Shown here piece by piece: positions 52,905 through 62,778 of a DNA stretch of 64,000 nt. How positions within the stretch are numbered: the stretch's first letter is position 1; every line of letters starts with the position of its first letter. Where the stretch lies: assembly GCA_947627535.1 (NCBI GenBank), contig CANQWM010000002.1:62001-126000 (forward strand), read 5' to 3'. The notes under the pieces are model-generated. The model had not been told where the DNA came from. It searched no databases and saw only the letters and a list, made by a program, of their open reading frames with translations. Position numbers and translations under genes: made by a program. The stretch comes from an uncultured Acetatifactor sp. GTDB taxonomy: Bacteria; Bacillota; Clostridia; Lachnospirales; Lachnospiraceae.

Positions 52905-54365
52905 CTACTGTTTGATAAACTGATCGTCGCTCACGGTGGAAGCGTCCTGGACGATATAGTCGTAAACGCTCAGACCATATCTGGTGTTTGACTTTACAAT
53001 GGCGTACTCTTCATTCTGGTACAGGATATTGATCTGTTTGAAATCGGCGTAACCTCTGTTGACATTGTAGACGCCGATCAAAGTAGCGCGCCTGCTCACG
53101 GTAAATGTCTCCTGGCTGTCGGGTTTATAGAGAATGTCCCCGGCGTTTAAAATGGAGCTGTCCAGGTAATATTCCCGCGTCTCCTCGTCAAAGCTGTAAA
53201 GATCAACCTCCAGCATCTCGCTGGAGATAGTCCCGTCCTCCAGATAGCACTGGCGGACGATGCTGCCCCTTCCGCTGCTCCCGCTCGGGATCACATATTC
53301 CTCCGGGATCAGGAAAAATTCTTTTTGTACAATGGAGGAAACCGGAATCTTCAGGCCGGTCTCATCCTCCACGATCAGCTCCACATCCAAAAACCGGTCA
53401 GACAGAAAAGACACCATGGAGTTTGTGAAGGAAATCTGCAGATATGTGTTGCCGTCAGGGTTTGTCATCAGCTCCGTCTGGCCCCAGACCTCGTACTGAT
53501 TTTTCAGGAACCTGACCTTAATGTATCCCTCTTCCTGCAGCTTTGCCCCTCTCTCCGGATCCACAGGAAACACGATGGACCAGTTCTCGCTGGTGGAAAG
53601 CTTGTACGCCGGGTCTCCGGCGGCTAAGAGCGTATTGCTCAAAAGCTGCTTTTTTTCGTAGCTCTTATCATCGAAGGTGTCACCGGTGACCTGTCCGGCG
53701 GTAAGCGTCTCGCAGCCGTCAACCCAGTAGGCGACGATTCCCGTCTCCGGCGCATAGGCGTAATTGACAATATTTCCGTCCTCCCCGATATCGCTCATGT
53801 TTTCCAGCATGCTGGAGTTTGCAAGCTTCATCAGCGTGTTCTGCAGGGAATACTTGAAATCATAGGCCGTCTCAAACTGCCGGCTGTCAAACCCGTGGAT
53901 AAAGGAGGCAAGTTCATTGCGGAATTCCGCAAGCTCCCGGTCATCCAGCGTGTTCCCGTCCAGAGACGCGGCCTGCAGATCGTCGCTTAAGCGTCCTGTC
54001 TCATCCACAATATAGACGAGATCATTCTTCGCCACCCTTTCGCCCTCTCTGGCGTAATAGTTCACATACCCCGCCGTGTCGGCGTTTACCACCTTCTCCT
54101 CCCGGATGACGACTCCGCGGTAAATATTGTTTGTGACAAGGGAGCCCTCCTGTACTTCGTAACGCACGATATGGCTTGTCTGAAAATAAATGACGACACA
54201 GACCACCACATAGACGAACACCACGCCGAAGATGATCATTCCGATATTCAGATTCAACGGTTTTCTGTATTTTCTGATCTTTACGGGACGATTCCTGTCC
54301 TGCCGGCTGCCGCCGCGCCTTTTCGCGCTCCCGTCCCTGGTCCTCATGCTGCCATTCTGTGCCAC
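52905..54365 (-). CDS. HlyD-like membrane-fusion/adaptor protein
   Basis: This 486-residue protein has a basic N-terminus of about 40 residues, one membrane helix (IGMIIFGVVFVYVVVCVVIYF) and an extracytoplasmic part with barrel-sandwich-like strands (ADTAGYVNYYAREGERVAKND) as in HlyD adaptors. No ABC or MFS partner is adjacent. The position beside yggS and sepF suggests a cell envelope or division role. I start at GTG 54365, six bases after GCGGAGG; ATG 54347 and TTG 54398 are alternatives. Confidence 0.72.
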   Translation of the reverse strand: MAQNGSMRTRDGSAKRRGGSRQDRNRPVKIRKYRKPLNLNIGMIIFGVVFVYVVVCVVIYFQTSHIVRYEVQEGSLVTNNIYRGVVIREEKVVNADTAGYVNYYAREGERVAKNDLVYIVDETGRLSDDLQAASLDGNTLDDRELAEFRNELASFIHGFDSRQFETAYDFKYSLQNTLMKLANSSMLENMSDIGEDGNIVNYAYAPETGIVAYWVDGCETLTAGQVTGDTFDDKSYEKKQLLSNTLLAAGDPAYKLSTSENWSIVFPVDPERGAKLQEEGYIKVRFLKNQYEVWGQTELMTNPDGNTYLQISFTNSMVSFLSDRFLDVELIVEDETGLKIPVSSIVQKEFFLIPEEYVIPSGSSGRGSIVRQCYLEDGTISSEMLEVDLYSFDEETREYYLDSSILNAGDILYKPDSQETFTVSRRATLIGVYNVNRGYADFKQINILYQNEEYAIVKSNTRYGLSVYDYIVQDASTVSDDQFIKQ

Positions 54366-54458
54366 GTGATGCCTCCGCTGCCGTTTTTCGCTTCTCAAGA
54401 AAAGCCCCGGCTCTGGTCCGAGGCTTTTGTGTATTTTGTACGGATACTATATAAACGG

Positions 54459-54878
54459 TTAGAGGGAAACAATAATCTTATCCTTCAGGGATGCAGGGAG
54501 CTCCTCTTCATCCATTGAAACGCTGAGGATGAAATCTACATCAAAATTCTGGCTGAGCGTCTCAAGCTTCCTGATAACGGGTTCAATGTCCTGACCTTCC
54601 AGGCAGGCAATCTTTAAAAAGCTGTCAAAATACATCTGCTGCAGATCGTGGTCCTGAGAGATCACCCCGCTGACAAATCCGAGGAACTCACCGCTGTTTG
54701 TAATAAAAAACTGCGACACATCAACCAGGCGTACCTTATTGTTCAATTCATACATGTGCTTGGCGCTTTTGTCAAGATAGACAATACTGCCGGAAACCTC
54801 CTTGATCTCGCTGTTTACCTTATCCAGCAGCTGCTTTGTCTTGCCCTTTCCCTTTTTACCTACGATTAACTGAACCAT
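54459..54878 (-). CDS. Small P-loop protein, PilT-annotated type, unknown function
   Basis: The 139-residue protein has a Walker A at its N-terminus (LIVGKKGKGKTKQLL) and a possible Walker B near the end (VDFILSVSMDEEE). Its Walker A context resembles short proteins sometimes annotated as twitching motility PilT in Clostridia, but it is far too short to be a pilus motor. GGAGGG lies before ATG 54878, which I chose over the longer frame from 54929. Confidence 0.7.
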   Translation of the reverse strand: MVQLIVGKKGKGKTKQLLDKVNSEIKEVSGSIVYLDKSAKHMYELNNKVRLVDVSQFFITNSGEFLGFVSGVISQDHDLQQMYFDSFLKIACLEGQDIEPVIRKLETLSQNFDVDFILSVSMDEEELPASLKDKIIVSL

Positions 54879-54960
54879 TGGAAACCCTCCTGTCGTAATA
54901 TGTATTGATTGCATTGCCCGATAACACAATTATAAGGGATGCGCAGATAAAAAACAACCC

Positions 54961-55944
54961 CTAAATCTCCTCCAGCAGCCTGGTCATTTCCTCATAGAGC
55001 GTGTCATCCGATTTCAGGATGACGGATATGTAAGACGAACCGGCCGCATCCTTTGAAAACAGCACCAGACAGTGGCCGGCGGCCGATGTGGTGCCTGTTT
55101 TCCCCCCGATCACCGTCACGTTGGAGGGAGCGGTATAATCGCCGCGCAGAAAGAGGTTCGTTGTCTTCTTGTCCACGGTTACAGGCGCGCCGGAGGCATC
55201 ATAATAAGTCGTCTGGTAGGATGACATCTGGATGATCTCGCGAAAGGTCTCATATTTCAGAGCCTCGTTAAAGATCAGGTAAAGGTCGTAAGCCGTGGTG
55301 AGATGGCCCTCGGCCGTAAGGCCGTGGGGATTTACAAAGTTGGTGTTTGTGGCGCCGATCTGTCTTGCCTCCTGATTCATCATCTCCACAAAGGCGTCCA
55401 CGCTTCCGGCTACACCCTCCGCCACCAGCATGGCGACATCGTTTGCCGAGTACAAGAGCAGAATGCGCAGCGCCTGGTCTAACGTCATGGTATCTCCCGG
55501 CTTCAGCCCGAGAAGCTGGGCACCTCGCTCCGTGATCGTAACGGAAGAGGTCGCGGTCAGGACCTGATCCAGCTGTCCGTTCTTCAGGGCCACAAGAGCC
55601 GTCATAATCTTCGTCAGGCTTGCGGGGTTCAGGGATTCATGGGCGTTTTTGGCATAGAGAACCCGGTTGTCGTTCAGACTGCAGAGCACCGCCGCCTCCG
55701 CCGCAAGGTTCAGCTCCTGTTTTCCGGCTACATCTTTCGTGATGACACACAGGTTGGCTGCGAAAGGCTCCGCCACCCCGGGATCCTGCCGGCTGATTAC
55801 GTTAAAGCTGCTCACGCTGCTGTCCGCGTCATAGGCCATATCGTAAGTGGGACTTCCGCATCCCGCAGGAAGCAGGACAAGAATCACCGACATTGCCACA
55901 GACACGGCTCTCTTTTTTCTATCGGTATACTTCACGCCACTCAA
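54961..55944 (-). CDS. D-alanyl-D-alanine carboxypeptidase, lipoprotein (DacF-like)
   Basis: The 327-residue serine peptidase has a lipobox-like signal end ([10 protein letters not shown]) and the three penicillin-binding motifs: SLTK in [15 protein letters not shown] in [11 protein letters not shown] and KTG in [13 protein letters not shown]. It trims the terminal D-Ala of peptidoglycan stem peptides. The usual C-terminal beta domain of PBP5-type enzymes is missing, so the protein ends just after the catalytic domain. Confidence 0.9.
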   Translation of the reverse strand: MSGVKYTDRKKRAVSVAMSVILVLLPAGCGSPTYDMAYDADSSVSSFNVISRQDPGVAEPFAANLCVITKDVAGKQELNLAAEAAVLCSLNDNRVLYAKNAHESLNPASLTKIMTALVALKNGQLDQVLTATSSVTITERGAQLLGLKPGDTMTLDQALRILLLYSANDVAMLVAEGVAGSVDAFVEMMNQEARQIGATNTNFVNPHGLTAEGHLTTAYDLYLIFNEALKYETFREIIQMSSYQTTYYDASGAPVTVDKKTTNLFLRGDYTAPSNVTVIGGKTGTTSAAGHCLVLFSKDAAGSSYISVILKSDDTLYEEMTRLLEEI

Positions 55945-56314
55945 AATCTCCTCTTTCCAGGGCTTTGATCAACAGTTCCGCGCTTGCGAGATTGGTGGCA
56001 AGCGGAATATTGTACATATCGCACAGCCGCACAACGTTATTTACGTCGGGCTCATGTATCTTCGGTGTCAGAGGATCCCGCAGAAAAATGACAAGATCCA
56101 TCTGGTTGTGTTCGATCTGGGCTCCGAGCTGCTGTTCACCGCCGAGATGGCCCGCAAGGAACTTGTGGATGTTCAGGTTCGTAACCTCCTCCACCAGCCG
56201 GCCTGTGGTCCCCGTGGCATATAGCGTGTGATGGCTCAGAATCCCTCTGTAAGCGATGCAGAAATTCTGCATGAGCTTTTTCTTTGCATCATGTGCAATC
56301 AGCGCAACATTCAT
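55919..56314 (-). CDS. mgsA: Methylglyoxal synthase
   Basis: The 131-residue enzyme begins [15 protein letters not shown] and shows the substrate-binding [12 protein letters not shown], the [10 protein letters not shown] segment and the catalytic aspartate in [13 protein letters not shown]. It converts dihydroxyacetone phosphate to methylglyoxal. It overlaps the carboxypeptidase start by 26 bases and follows the rodA-like gene by four. Confidence 0.95.
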   Translation of the reverse strand: MNVALIAHDAKKKLMQNFCIAYRGILSHHTLYATGTTGRLVEEVTNLNIHKFLAGHLGGEQQLGAQIEHNQMDLVIFLRDPLTPKIHEPDVNNVVRLCDMYNIPLATNLASAELLIKALERGDFEWREVYR

Positions 56315-56318
56315 TTTC

Positions 56319-57449
56319 CTAATACCCTCTCTTTGTTTTATTCTTTCTGGACTGATACCCCACGCTCAAAACAAAGCCCATCCCCATAAAAAGGCTCAGC
56401 AGTGAGGTAAGACCATAACTGATAAAAGGAAGCGGAAGTCCTGTGTTCGGCAGGATATAGGTGGCGACACCTATATTGATGAAGCTTTGAAAAGCCACCA
56501 GGCCCCCCATGCCGGCGGCAATGATCCTGCCCGCGGTATCCTGTGATCTGCGAGCCACCGAAATGCAGTCCAGCGAAACGCCGAATAAAAGCAAAATCAC
56601 CACAAGGCATCCCTTAAAGCCGAACTCCTCTCCGATGATGGCAAAAATAAAATCCGTTTCGTCCTCCGAAATAAAGTTTCCGTTTTTTACGGAGTTGATC
56701 TCGTTGTTTTTATATCCCTTCCCGTTCAGTATTCCGGAGCCGATCGCCTTCACGGAATTCTGCTGCTGAAGCGTTTTGTCAGGATATTCCTCCGGATTGA
56801 AAAATACCAGCAGCCGCTCCTGCTGAAAGCCCTGCAGGATCCCCACATCCTTGCCCGGCTGAAGGGCAAGGGAAACAAGCAGCGCCACAGCCGGGATCAC
56901 GAACACCATCACTCCGAATACAAGCTTCAGGCTGATCCCTCCTACAAACATGACCACACAGAACAGAACGATCAATACGATGCTCGTGGAAAGATCAGGC
57001 TGCTGGAGCACCAGATACAGCGGGACTGCGAACAGCAGAAGACAGGCGCCGATCACACGAACGGAATTGATCTTCTCCTTATATTTCATAATAAACTGTG
57101 CAAAGAATAAAATCAACAAGATTTTGGCCGTTTCTGACGGCTGGAACTGCAGACCTCCCACCACAAGCCAGCGCTGGGCCCCGCCGTGCTCCTCTCCTCT
57201 GGCCCAGACCAGCAGAAGAAGGACCGCGTTCAGGCCGTACATGACCCAGTAGAACTTAAGGATCCAGGAATAGTTGAAAAATGAGATCACAAGCATCAGG
57301 AAAAGGCCGGCAACCGCTCCGGCCAGCTGTCTGGCCTGAAGCGCTTCATCGGCGGCGCTTCCCACGGCAAGTACGCCTATGACGGCAAGCGCCGCCACCA
57401 TCAGAACCAATTTAAAGTCATAATCACGCAGTCTTATTCTCTTTAACAT
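56319..57449 (-). CDS. FtsW/RodA/SpoVE-family SEDS glycosyltransferase
   Basis: The 376-residue polytopic protein has SEDS hallmarks. These are [20 protein letters not shown] near residue 90, a long extracellular loop with [15 protein letters not shown] and [19 protein letters not shown], and the C-terminal [10 protein letters not shown]. Location beside mre and PBP2 suggests the elongasome RodA. The protein polymerises peptidoglycan strands with the PBP2 encoded nearby. Confidence 0.93.
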   Translation of the reverse strand: MLKRIRLRDYDFKLVLMVAALAVIGVLAVGSAADEALQARQLAGAVAGLFLMLVISFFNYSWILKFYWVMYGLNAVLLLLVWARGEEHGGAQRWLVVGGLQFQPSETAKILLILFFAQFIMKYKEKINSVRVIGACLLLFAVPLYLVLQQPDLSTSIVLIVLFCVVMFVGGISLKLVFGVMVFVIPAVALLVSLALQPGKDVGILQGFQQERLLVFFNPEEYPDKTLQQQNSVKAIGSGILNGKGYKNNEINSVKNGNFISEDETDFIFAIIGEEFGFKGCLVVILLLFGVSLDCISVARRSQDTAGRIIAAGMGGLVAFQSFINIGVATYILPNTGLPLPFISYGLTSLLSLFMGMGFVLSVGYQSRKNKTKRGY

Positions 57450-57480
57450 AACCTGTTGTCCCCACAGCCGGGAGGCGCCG

Positions 57481-57759
57481 TCAGCGGTTGACCGTCATGT
57501 CCGACGACACATCCACGATCGGTATGTTCGCATACAGGCTGGGCTTCGCGCCCCGCCCCGATTTCGTTCCTTTTGTATTGATCTGGATCTCAATATTGTC
57601 CGCGTCGATCTTCATGTACTTTGAGATGACCTTCGCGATATCAGCCTTGATCAGCTCCATCATTTCCGGTGAACAGTTTACCCGGTCCGAGATCAGAAGG
57701 ATCTTCAGCCTGTCCTTGGCTACCTGGCAGGAGCTCTTTCTACGAAAAAAATGTCTCAT
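57481..57759 (-). CDS. minE: Cell division topological specificity factor MinE
   Basis: The 92-residue protein carries the anti-MinCD segment (AKDRLKILLISDRVNCSPE) and the dimerisation part (IAKVISKYMKIDADNIEIQI). It drives MinD off the membrane so that the Min proteins oscillate. It lies after minD by 15 bases. Confidence 0.92.
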   Translation of the reverse strand: MRHFFRRKSSCQVAKDRLKILLISDRVNCSPEMMELIKADIAKVISKYMKIDADNIEIQINTKGTKSGRGAKPSLYANIPIVDVSSDMTVNR

Positions 57760-57774
57760 GTCTGCCGCTCCTTC

Positions 57775-58596
57775 CTATGCCTTATGAAAAATACCGGTCA
57801 CTCTGGTCCAGAAAGAAATGCCTCTGTCAAAATTCAGATATGGCACTTCCCTTCCCAGAACACGCTGCACTACATTGGCATAAGCCTGTCCGGCAGGACT
57901 TTCTCCTCCTACCAGCGGTTCCCCCTGGTTTGTGGCGACTACCACATTCTCGTCGTCAGGAATGACGCCGATCAAGGGAATCGCCAGAATATCCACCACA
58001 TCCTGTGCGGACATCATATCGCCGCGTTTCACCATATCCATCCGCAGACGGTTGATGATCAGATCCATCTGCTTAAAACCGTTTGCCTCCAGCAGGCCGA
58101 TAATGCGGTCCGCATCCCGGATCGCCGAAACCTCCGGCGTGGTCACCACCAGCGCCCTGTTGGCCCCGGCGATGGCGTTCTGGAAGCCCTGTTCGATCCC
58201 CGCCGGACAGTCCAGTATAATGTAATCGAACTGTTCCTTTAAATGTTCGATCACCTTTATCATCTGTCCCGGCGACACCGCGGACTTGTCCCTTGTCTGG
58301 GCAGAGGGCATCAGGTACAGGCCCGGATGCCGCTTGTCGCGGATCAAAGCCTGCTTCACCCGGCAGTTTCCCTCTACCACGTCCACCAGATTATAGACGA
58401 TCCTGTTTTCCAGTCCCATGACAACATCGAGGTTCCTGAGTCCGATATCCGTGTCGATGAGACAGACCTTTTTGCCCAGCTTTGCCAGGCCCGTACCTAC
58501 GTTTGCGGTTGTGGTGGTCTTTCCCACACCGCCTTTTCCTGAAGTGACGACAATGACTTCGGAGCTGTTTGGCTCCTGGGAAAACTGATTTTCCAT
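57775..58596 (-). CDS. minD: Septum site-determining ATPase MinD
   Basis: The 273-residue ParA-type ATPase has the deviant Walker A GKGGVGKTTTTANVG, IDTDIGLRNLDVVMGL and DYIILDCPAGIEQGF. It ends with a short C-terminal stretch in place of a long amphipathic helix. It recruits MinC to the membrane. I start at ATG 58596 with GGAGG eight bases before it; the frame is open to 58626. Confidence 0.95.
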   Translation of the reverse strand: MENQFSQEPNSSEVIVVTSGKGGVGKTTTTANVGTGLAKLGKKVCLIDTDIGLRNLDVVMGLENRIVYNLVDVVEGNCRVKQALIRDKRHPGLYLMPSAQTRDKSAVSPGQMIKVIEHLKEQFDYIILDCPAGIEQGFQNAIAGANRALVVTTPEVSAIRDADRIIGLLEANGFKQMDLIINRLRMDMVKRGDMMSAQDVVDILAIPLIGVIPDDENVVVATNQGEPLVGGESPAGQAYANVVQRVLGREVPYLNFDRGISFWTRVTGIFHKA

Positions 58597-58669
58597 TTTC
58601 CGAATCCTCCGCTTATTTTTTGTCATTATTTTTTATGTGTCGTCCTTCATCCCATCCCGGCGTCTTCCG

Positions 58670-59338
58670 TCAGAAGCCGCCAAGCAGATCCTTCGTAAGC
58701 GTTTCCAGGATTATCTTTTCGTTTTTTACAATTGCGATCTTCGGCTGTACCTTGGGACGTATGCCCCACTTCCCCTGTTTACCGGGTTTGTATTTGAAAT
58801 CGCCGATTCTGATCCTTTCCGGCTCCATTTCAAGCGCTGCCACAAAAGCCCCCTCTTCGCCGTTTCCGCCGGCGTAAGCCTCGCCGTAAAGCCCGCCGAG
58901 AATGATGACGTTCTTTGCGCTGATCACGGCGCTTCCCGGGTAAACATCTCCGAGAACGATAATGCTGTTTTCTGTCTCCAGCACCTCCTTATTTTTCAGG
59001 TTCCCCTTGAAGAACTGCCCGTTCTCGTCGCCGGCGAGTTTTTTCTCCACATGCGCCAGGGCCTTGATAAAGTTTTTGTTTGTCGCCTCGTCCTTTCCGA
59101 CGATACAGATAATGTTCAGGCTGCTGTTCGCATGGATGGCATCCAGGATCCTGATCTCCTCCGGGCCGGTAACAGCTCGGCCATCGATGGACAGCGCAAC
59201 CGAGGCTTTCCCGAAAAAAGCCTTTGCCTCGGCAAATTTATACGCGATCTCCTTAAGGAGCTCTTCAAAAGGCGCCTCCGGATCCAGATGCAGAGTTATG
59301 CCGTTCGTAAAGCTTTTGATCAGTACCGTGTCCTTCAT
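58670..59338 (-). CDS. minC: Septum site-determining protein MinC
   Basis: The 222-residue protein has an N-terminal MinC domain and a C-terminal right-handed beta-helix with the typical pattern GDVYPGSAVISAKNVIILGG and GEEGAFVAALEMEPERIRIG. It blocks FtsZ assembly away from mid-cell. It forms minC-minD-minE with the two genes downstream. Confidence 0.93.
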   Translation of the reverse strand: MKDTVLIKSFTNGITLHLDPEAPFEELLKEIAYKFAEAKAFFGKASVALSIDGRAVTGPEEIRILDAIHANSSLNIICIVGKDEATNKNFIKALAHVEKKLAGDENGQFFKGNLKNKEVLETENSIIVLGDVYPGSAVISAKNVIILGGLYGEAYAGGNGEEGAFVAALEMEPERIRIGDFKYKPGKQGKWGIRPKVQPKIAIVKNEKIILETLTKDLLGGF

Positions 59339-59375
59339 ATTCCCTCACATTCCGCCGCCTGCGCGGCAATGACTG

Positions 59376-62285
59376 TTATAATTCGTTCGTGACGCCTGCG
59401 TCCGGCATATCCGCCGTACCCGTGATCAGATCCTCCTCCGCCAGCCCATAATAGTACATGATGATATCTCTGGTGGCCTGCGCGGCATAATCCGAAGAAT
59501 AACCGAAGGGGATCCTTGTGGCGATGGCGATCTCGGGCTGCTCATAAGGCGCATAGCAGACGAAAAGTGCGTGGCTGGGTCGGCTTTTTGTCTGTTCCGC
59601 AGTACCGGTCTTTCCCGCCACATCTACCGGAAAGCCGTTGAAATAGGCTTTTCCCTGCACCGCCTGTCTCATGCCGGCATGAATCGCGTCCCAGTATTCC
59701 TGCGGCAGCTCCACAGTATTTCTCACCTGCGGCTCCGGCTCGGAGATCAGGCTGCCCTGGGAGTCTGTGATCCGGTCAATCAGCGTCAGGTTATAGCAGG
59801 TTCCGCCGTTTGCCACGGTAGCCACATAGCGCGCCAGCGCAGCGGTGGTATAGCTGTGAGTTCCCTGCCCGATGGCGGAACGGACCGGGTCCATATCGGA
59901 GACCGTAGGCGCGGCCTCGGACAGCTCAATACCGGACTTCTCTGTCAGTCCGAAGAGATCCGCGTACTGATACAGGGCGTTCAGGCCCGCGCTTTCGTCA
60001 TAGGTGCCTTCTCTGGTCGCCAGCCGGTATCCCACATCATAAAAGAAAAAGTTGCAGGAATCCCGGATCGCGGTGGTCACATTTTCGTTCCCGTGGCCGT
60101 AAATTTTCCAGCAGCGCGGGGAATCGGCAATATTTGTGTACAGTCCCGTACAGTTGATATTGCTTTTCAGGGTGATCACATTTTCCATCAGCCCGGCCGA
60201 CGCCGTCACCATCTTAAAGGTGGAACCCGGAGCCATTGCGGACTGGGTTGCATAGTTGAACTGGGGATTTGATTTGTCGGCGTTGAGCTTTGCATAATAT
60301 TCCGCATTGATGGAATTTGCCATCATATTGTTGTCGTAGCCCGGATAGGATACCAGCGCCAGCACATCCCCTGTGTTCACGTCCGTGATCACCACAGATG
60401 CGTTGCAGGGATCCAGCGCCAGCTGAGCCGGTGTGATATCAAGGCTTTGGATCCGGTTCATCATGAACTGGAAGGCGGTGAGCTTCCCGGCAAACAGGGC
60501 GTCCTCCTCTTCCATGGGAATGTCCACAAGCTTCTGCTCGCAGAGGATCTGGCAGACCTGGCGTCCCGTTATCACGTCAGAAAGCAGCATGTACTTGTAA
60601 ATCCGTTTCTGAAAATCCGTATTTTCATCTACCATGCGGATAATATAATTTACGATCTTTGAGTAGATCTCATCGGATTCCGAGTATTTGTCGTTTAAAT
60701 CCAGCTTGCTGACGTCGATCCAGTTCCGCGCGATGCAGTTCTTCAGGTATTCGTTCAGGCTGACGACCTCGTCGATGGCCCAGTCGACATAAGCTTTGTC
60801 CGTTGTATCCACCGCCTCCGTCATGATGATTCCCTGACTGTTGAGCAGGGACACGATCCGGCTCTCATATACCTGGTATTCCTCCGTAAGCCTGTTGTAT
60901 GGGGTCATGTCCGTCTGCAGCTCGTCACGCAGCTTTTCATATACTTTTTCCTTGTAGTCCAGGTATGCCTGGTATACCTCCCGTTGCGTCTCTCCGGCGT
61001 CTGCGTCCGCCATCGATTTCAGGTCGATCACGGCGTTGTTGAACATGGCGAAATACACGTCATAGATCGGGATTCTGATATCCGAACTGCTGGAATTTTC
61101 AGAGGCCTTATACTCCTTCGCGTTTATGATCTTGCTGGATACAAGACCGGCAAGCCGCTGTTCCATGATGTTATAGACGGCCTTTGTAAGTTCGCTGTCA
61201 ATGGTAAGATATACATCCTTCCCCGCCTTCGGCTCCTGTCTCTCTATGATGGCGTTTACCTTTCCCATTTTGTCGACGATCACGGTCTCATGGCCCTTTA
61301 CGCCCTGCAGTGTCGTCTCAAGGTACGATTCGATCCCGCCTTTTCCCACGACGCTGTTGATGTCATACGGCACACTGTCCGCCGCGCCCTCTTCCTCCAG
61401 CTTTGCGTTCAGCTCCGTCAGCTCCTCCGAGGAGATCTTGCCCGTATATCCCAGGACATGGGCGAAATACTTGCTGTCCACGTATCTGCGGACAGTGTCC
61501 TCCACGATGGTAACGCCCGGAAGGTCCACGGAATTTTCCATGATGACCGCAACCGTCTTTTCGCTGACGTTCGTGGCCACCGTGGTGCCGATATATTTCC
61601 GGAAGGATGTAAGCTTCATGGCGTAGCGCAGCGTCACAAGCTGCAGCCACTCTTCCTTTGTATAGCCCTCCCCGGCCAGGAACGCACTGTCGGTATCCTC
61701 CGGGTCTTCATACCTTCCCAGGGCAAAGCTTCTGGGACCGCTTAAAAATTCCATCACCTCTGTGGGCGTAGCGGTCCGCTCCTCATCCTTTAAGTCGTCA
61801 ATGACGGTATGGCCGTAAACATCCGCGAGAAAACGCAGCTTCGCCGTCCCGTCCACACTGAAGGCAAACCGTCCGTCCTCGTCGATAATAATGCGGAAAT
61901 CCGTAATAATGTTGTCGCCATTCTTTTCTATCATCTTGACCAGACGATAAAGCATATCATTCAGCTGTGCATTTTTTCCGTTCCCGGACTCGAACACATC
62001 CTCCACCTTCACGGAATAGGCAAGCTCGTTATAGGCCAGAATGTTTCCGTTCCGGTCGTAAATATTTCCCCGGGTGCTGGCGATATCCCTTGTCTTTTCC
62101 ACCTCCAGGACAAACTTGTCCAGATACTCCTGTCCGTGGACGATCTGGAGCTGGAAACAGCGGTAGATCAATACGCCCCCCAGCAGCGCAAACAGAACGG
62201 AAAAAACAGTAAGCCTGCTGGTCAGAAAACCGATCAGTTTTTCCCTGAACTCATCAAACAAATTTCTGTGCTCTCCTTTTTTCAT
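59376..62285 (-). CDS. mrdA: Penicillin-binding protein 2 (elongasome transpeptidase)
   Basis: The 969-residue class B PBP has a membrane helix at about residues 25-45 and a dimerisation domain. The transpeptidase part has SxxK STFK (MAPGSTFKMVTA), SxN SCN (IRDSCNFFFYDVG) and KTG (VAGKTGTAEQT). It cross-links peptidoglycan with the RodA-type protein. It is some 250-300 residues longer than usual PBP2, with extra helical sequence near residues 390-610. I prefer ATG 62285 (MKKGEHRN); ATG 62303 is an alternative. It overlaps mreD. Confidence 0.92.
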   Translation of the reverse strand: MKKGEHRNLFDEFREKLIGFLTSRLTVFSVLFALLGGVLIYRCFQLQIVHGQEYLDKFVLEVEKTRDIASTRGNIYDRNGNILAYNELAYSVKVEDVFESGNGKNAQLNDMLYRLVKMIEKNGDNIITDFRIIIDEDGRFAFSVDGTAKLRFLADVYGHTVIDDLKDEERTATPTEVMEFLSGPRSFALGRYEDPEDTDSAFLAGEGYTKEEWLQLVTLRYAMKLTSFRKYIGTTVATNVSEKTVAVIMENSVDLPGVTIVEDTVRRYVDSKYFAHVLGYTGKISSEELTELNAKLEEEGAADSVPYDINSVVGKGGIESYLETTLQGVKGHETVIVDKMGKVNAIIERQEPKAGKDVYLTIDSELTKAVYNIMEQRLAGLVSSKIINAKEYKASENSSSSDIRIPIYDVYFAMFNNAVIDLKSMADADAGETQREVYQAYLDYKEKVYEKLRDELQTDMTPYNRLTEEYQVYESRIVSLLNSQGIIMTEAVDTTDKAYVDWAIDEVVSLNEYLKNCIARNWIDVSKLDLNDKYSESDEIYSKIVNYIIRMVDENTDFQKRIYKYMLLSDVITGRQVCQILCEQKLVDIPMEEEDALFAGKLTAFQFMMNRIQSLDITPAQLALDPCNASVVITDVNTGDVLALVSYPGYDNNMMANSINAEYYAKLNADKSNPQFNYATQSAMAPGSTFKMVTASAGLMENVITLKSNINCTGLYTNIADSPRCWKIYGHGNENVTTAIRDSCNFFFYDVGYRLATREGTYDESAGLNALYQYADLFGLTEKSGIELSEAAPTVSDMDPVRSAIGQGTHSYTTAALARYVATVANGGTCYNLTLIDRITDSQGSLISEPEPQVRNTVELPQEYWDAIHAGMRQAVQGKAYFNGFPVDVAGKTGTAEQTKSRPSHALFVCYAPYEQPEIAIATRIPFGYSSDYAAQATRDIIMYYYGLAEEDLITGTADMPDAGVTNEL

Positions 62286-62772
62286 GTGCCTCCAGCTTCT
62301 CATTCACCTTCAGAATCAGCGGGTAGAGAAACAGCGTGGCCACCGTGGTATACAGCGCCTCCGGGAGGATCACGTGTCCGAAATAATATGTAAACTGCAG
62401 TCTGCTCCGCAGCAGAAACATCAGCGTGTAACAGATCAGGCCGTAAGACAGGTCGCTGGTTACGATCAGCGCTATGGGAAGCTTGATATCCTCGGGATAA
62501 AATATCCGGCTGAACTTCCCGTTTAAAAACCCTGTGTACATTAACAGCAGCGCATAAAAGCCAAGGAAATCACCGAAAAAGATATCGCTTAGAAGCCCGC
62601 ATACAAATCCGATGACCAGCCCCTCCTTCTCCCCTCTCATAAATCCGAAGGAGGACGTTAAGATAATCATCAAGTTCGGGATGATCCCGGCAAAGGCAAT
62701 GCTTCCCAGCACGCTGCTCTGTAAAAGGAAGCAGACCAATATAAAGATGGCAACCGTAAATTTTCGCAGCAT
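62254..62772 (-). CDS. mreD: Rod shape-determining protein MreD
   Basis: The 172-residue membrane protein has five or six helices and the typical start LRKFTVAIFILVCFLLQSSV and GFVCGLLSDIFFGDFLGFYA. It belongs to the elongation machinery. Its position between mreC and PBP2 settles the call. Its end overlaps the PBP2 start by 32 bases. Confidence 0.88.
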   Translation of the reverse strand: MLRKFTVAIFILVCFLLQSSVLGSIAFAGIIPNLMIILTSSFGFMRGEKEGLVIGFVCGLLSDIFFGDFLGFYALLLMYTGFLNGKFSRIFYPEDIKLPIALIVTSDLSYGLICYTLMFLLRSRLQFTYYFGHVILPEALYTTVATLFLYPLILKVNEKLEAHEKRRAQKFV

Positions 62773-62778
62773 TTCAGA

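Noticed and set aside
54459-54878. PilT twitching-motility ATPase
   Set aside because: It has only a Walker A and is 139 residues long; there is no type IV pilus gene in the window.
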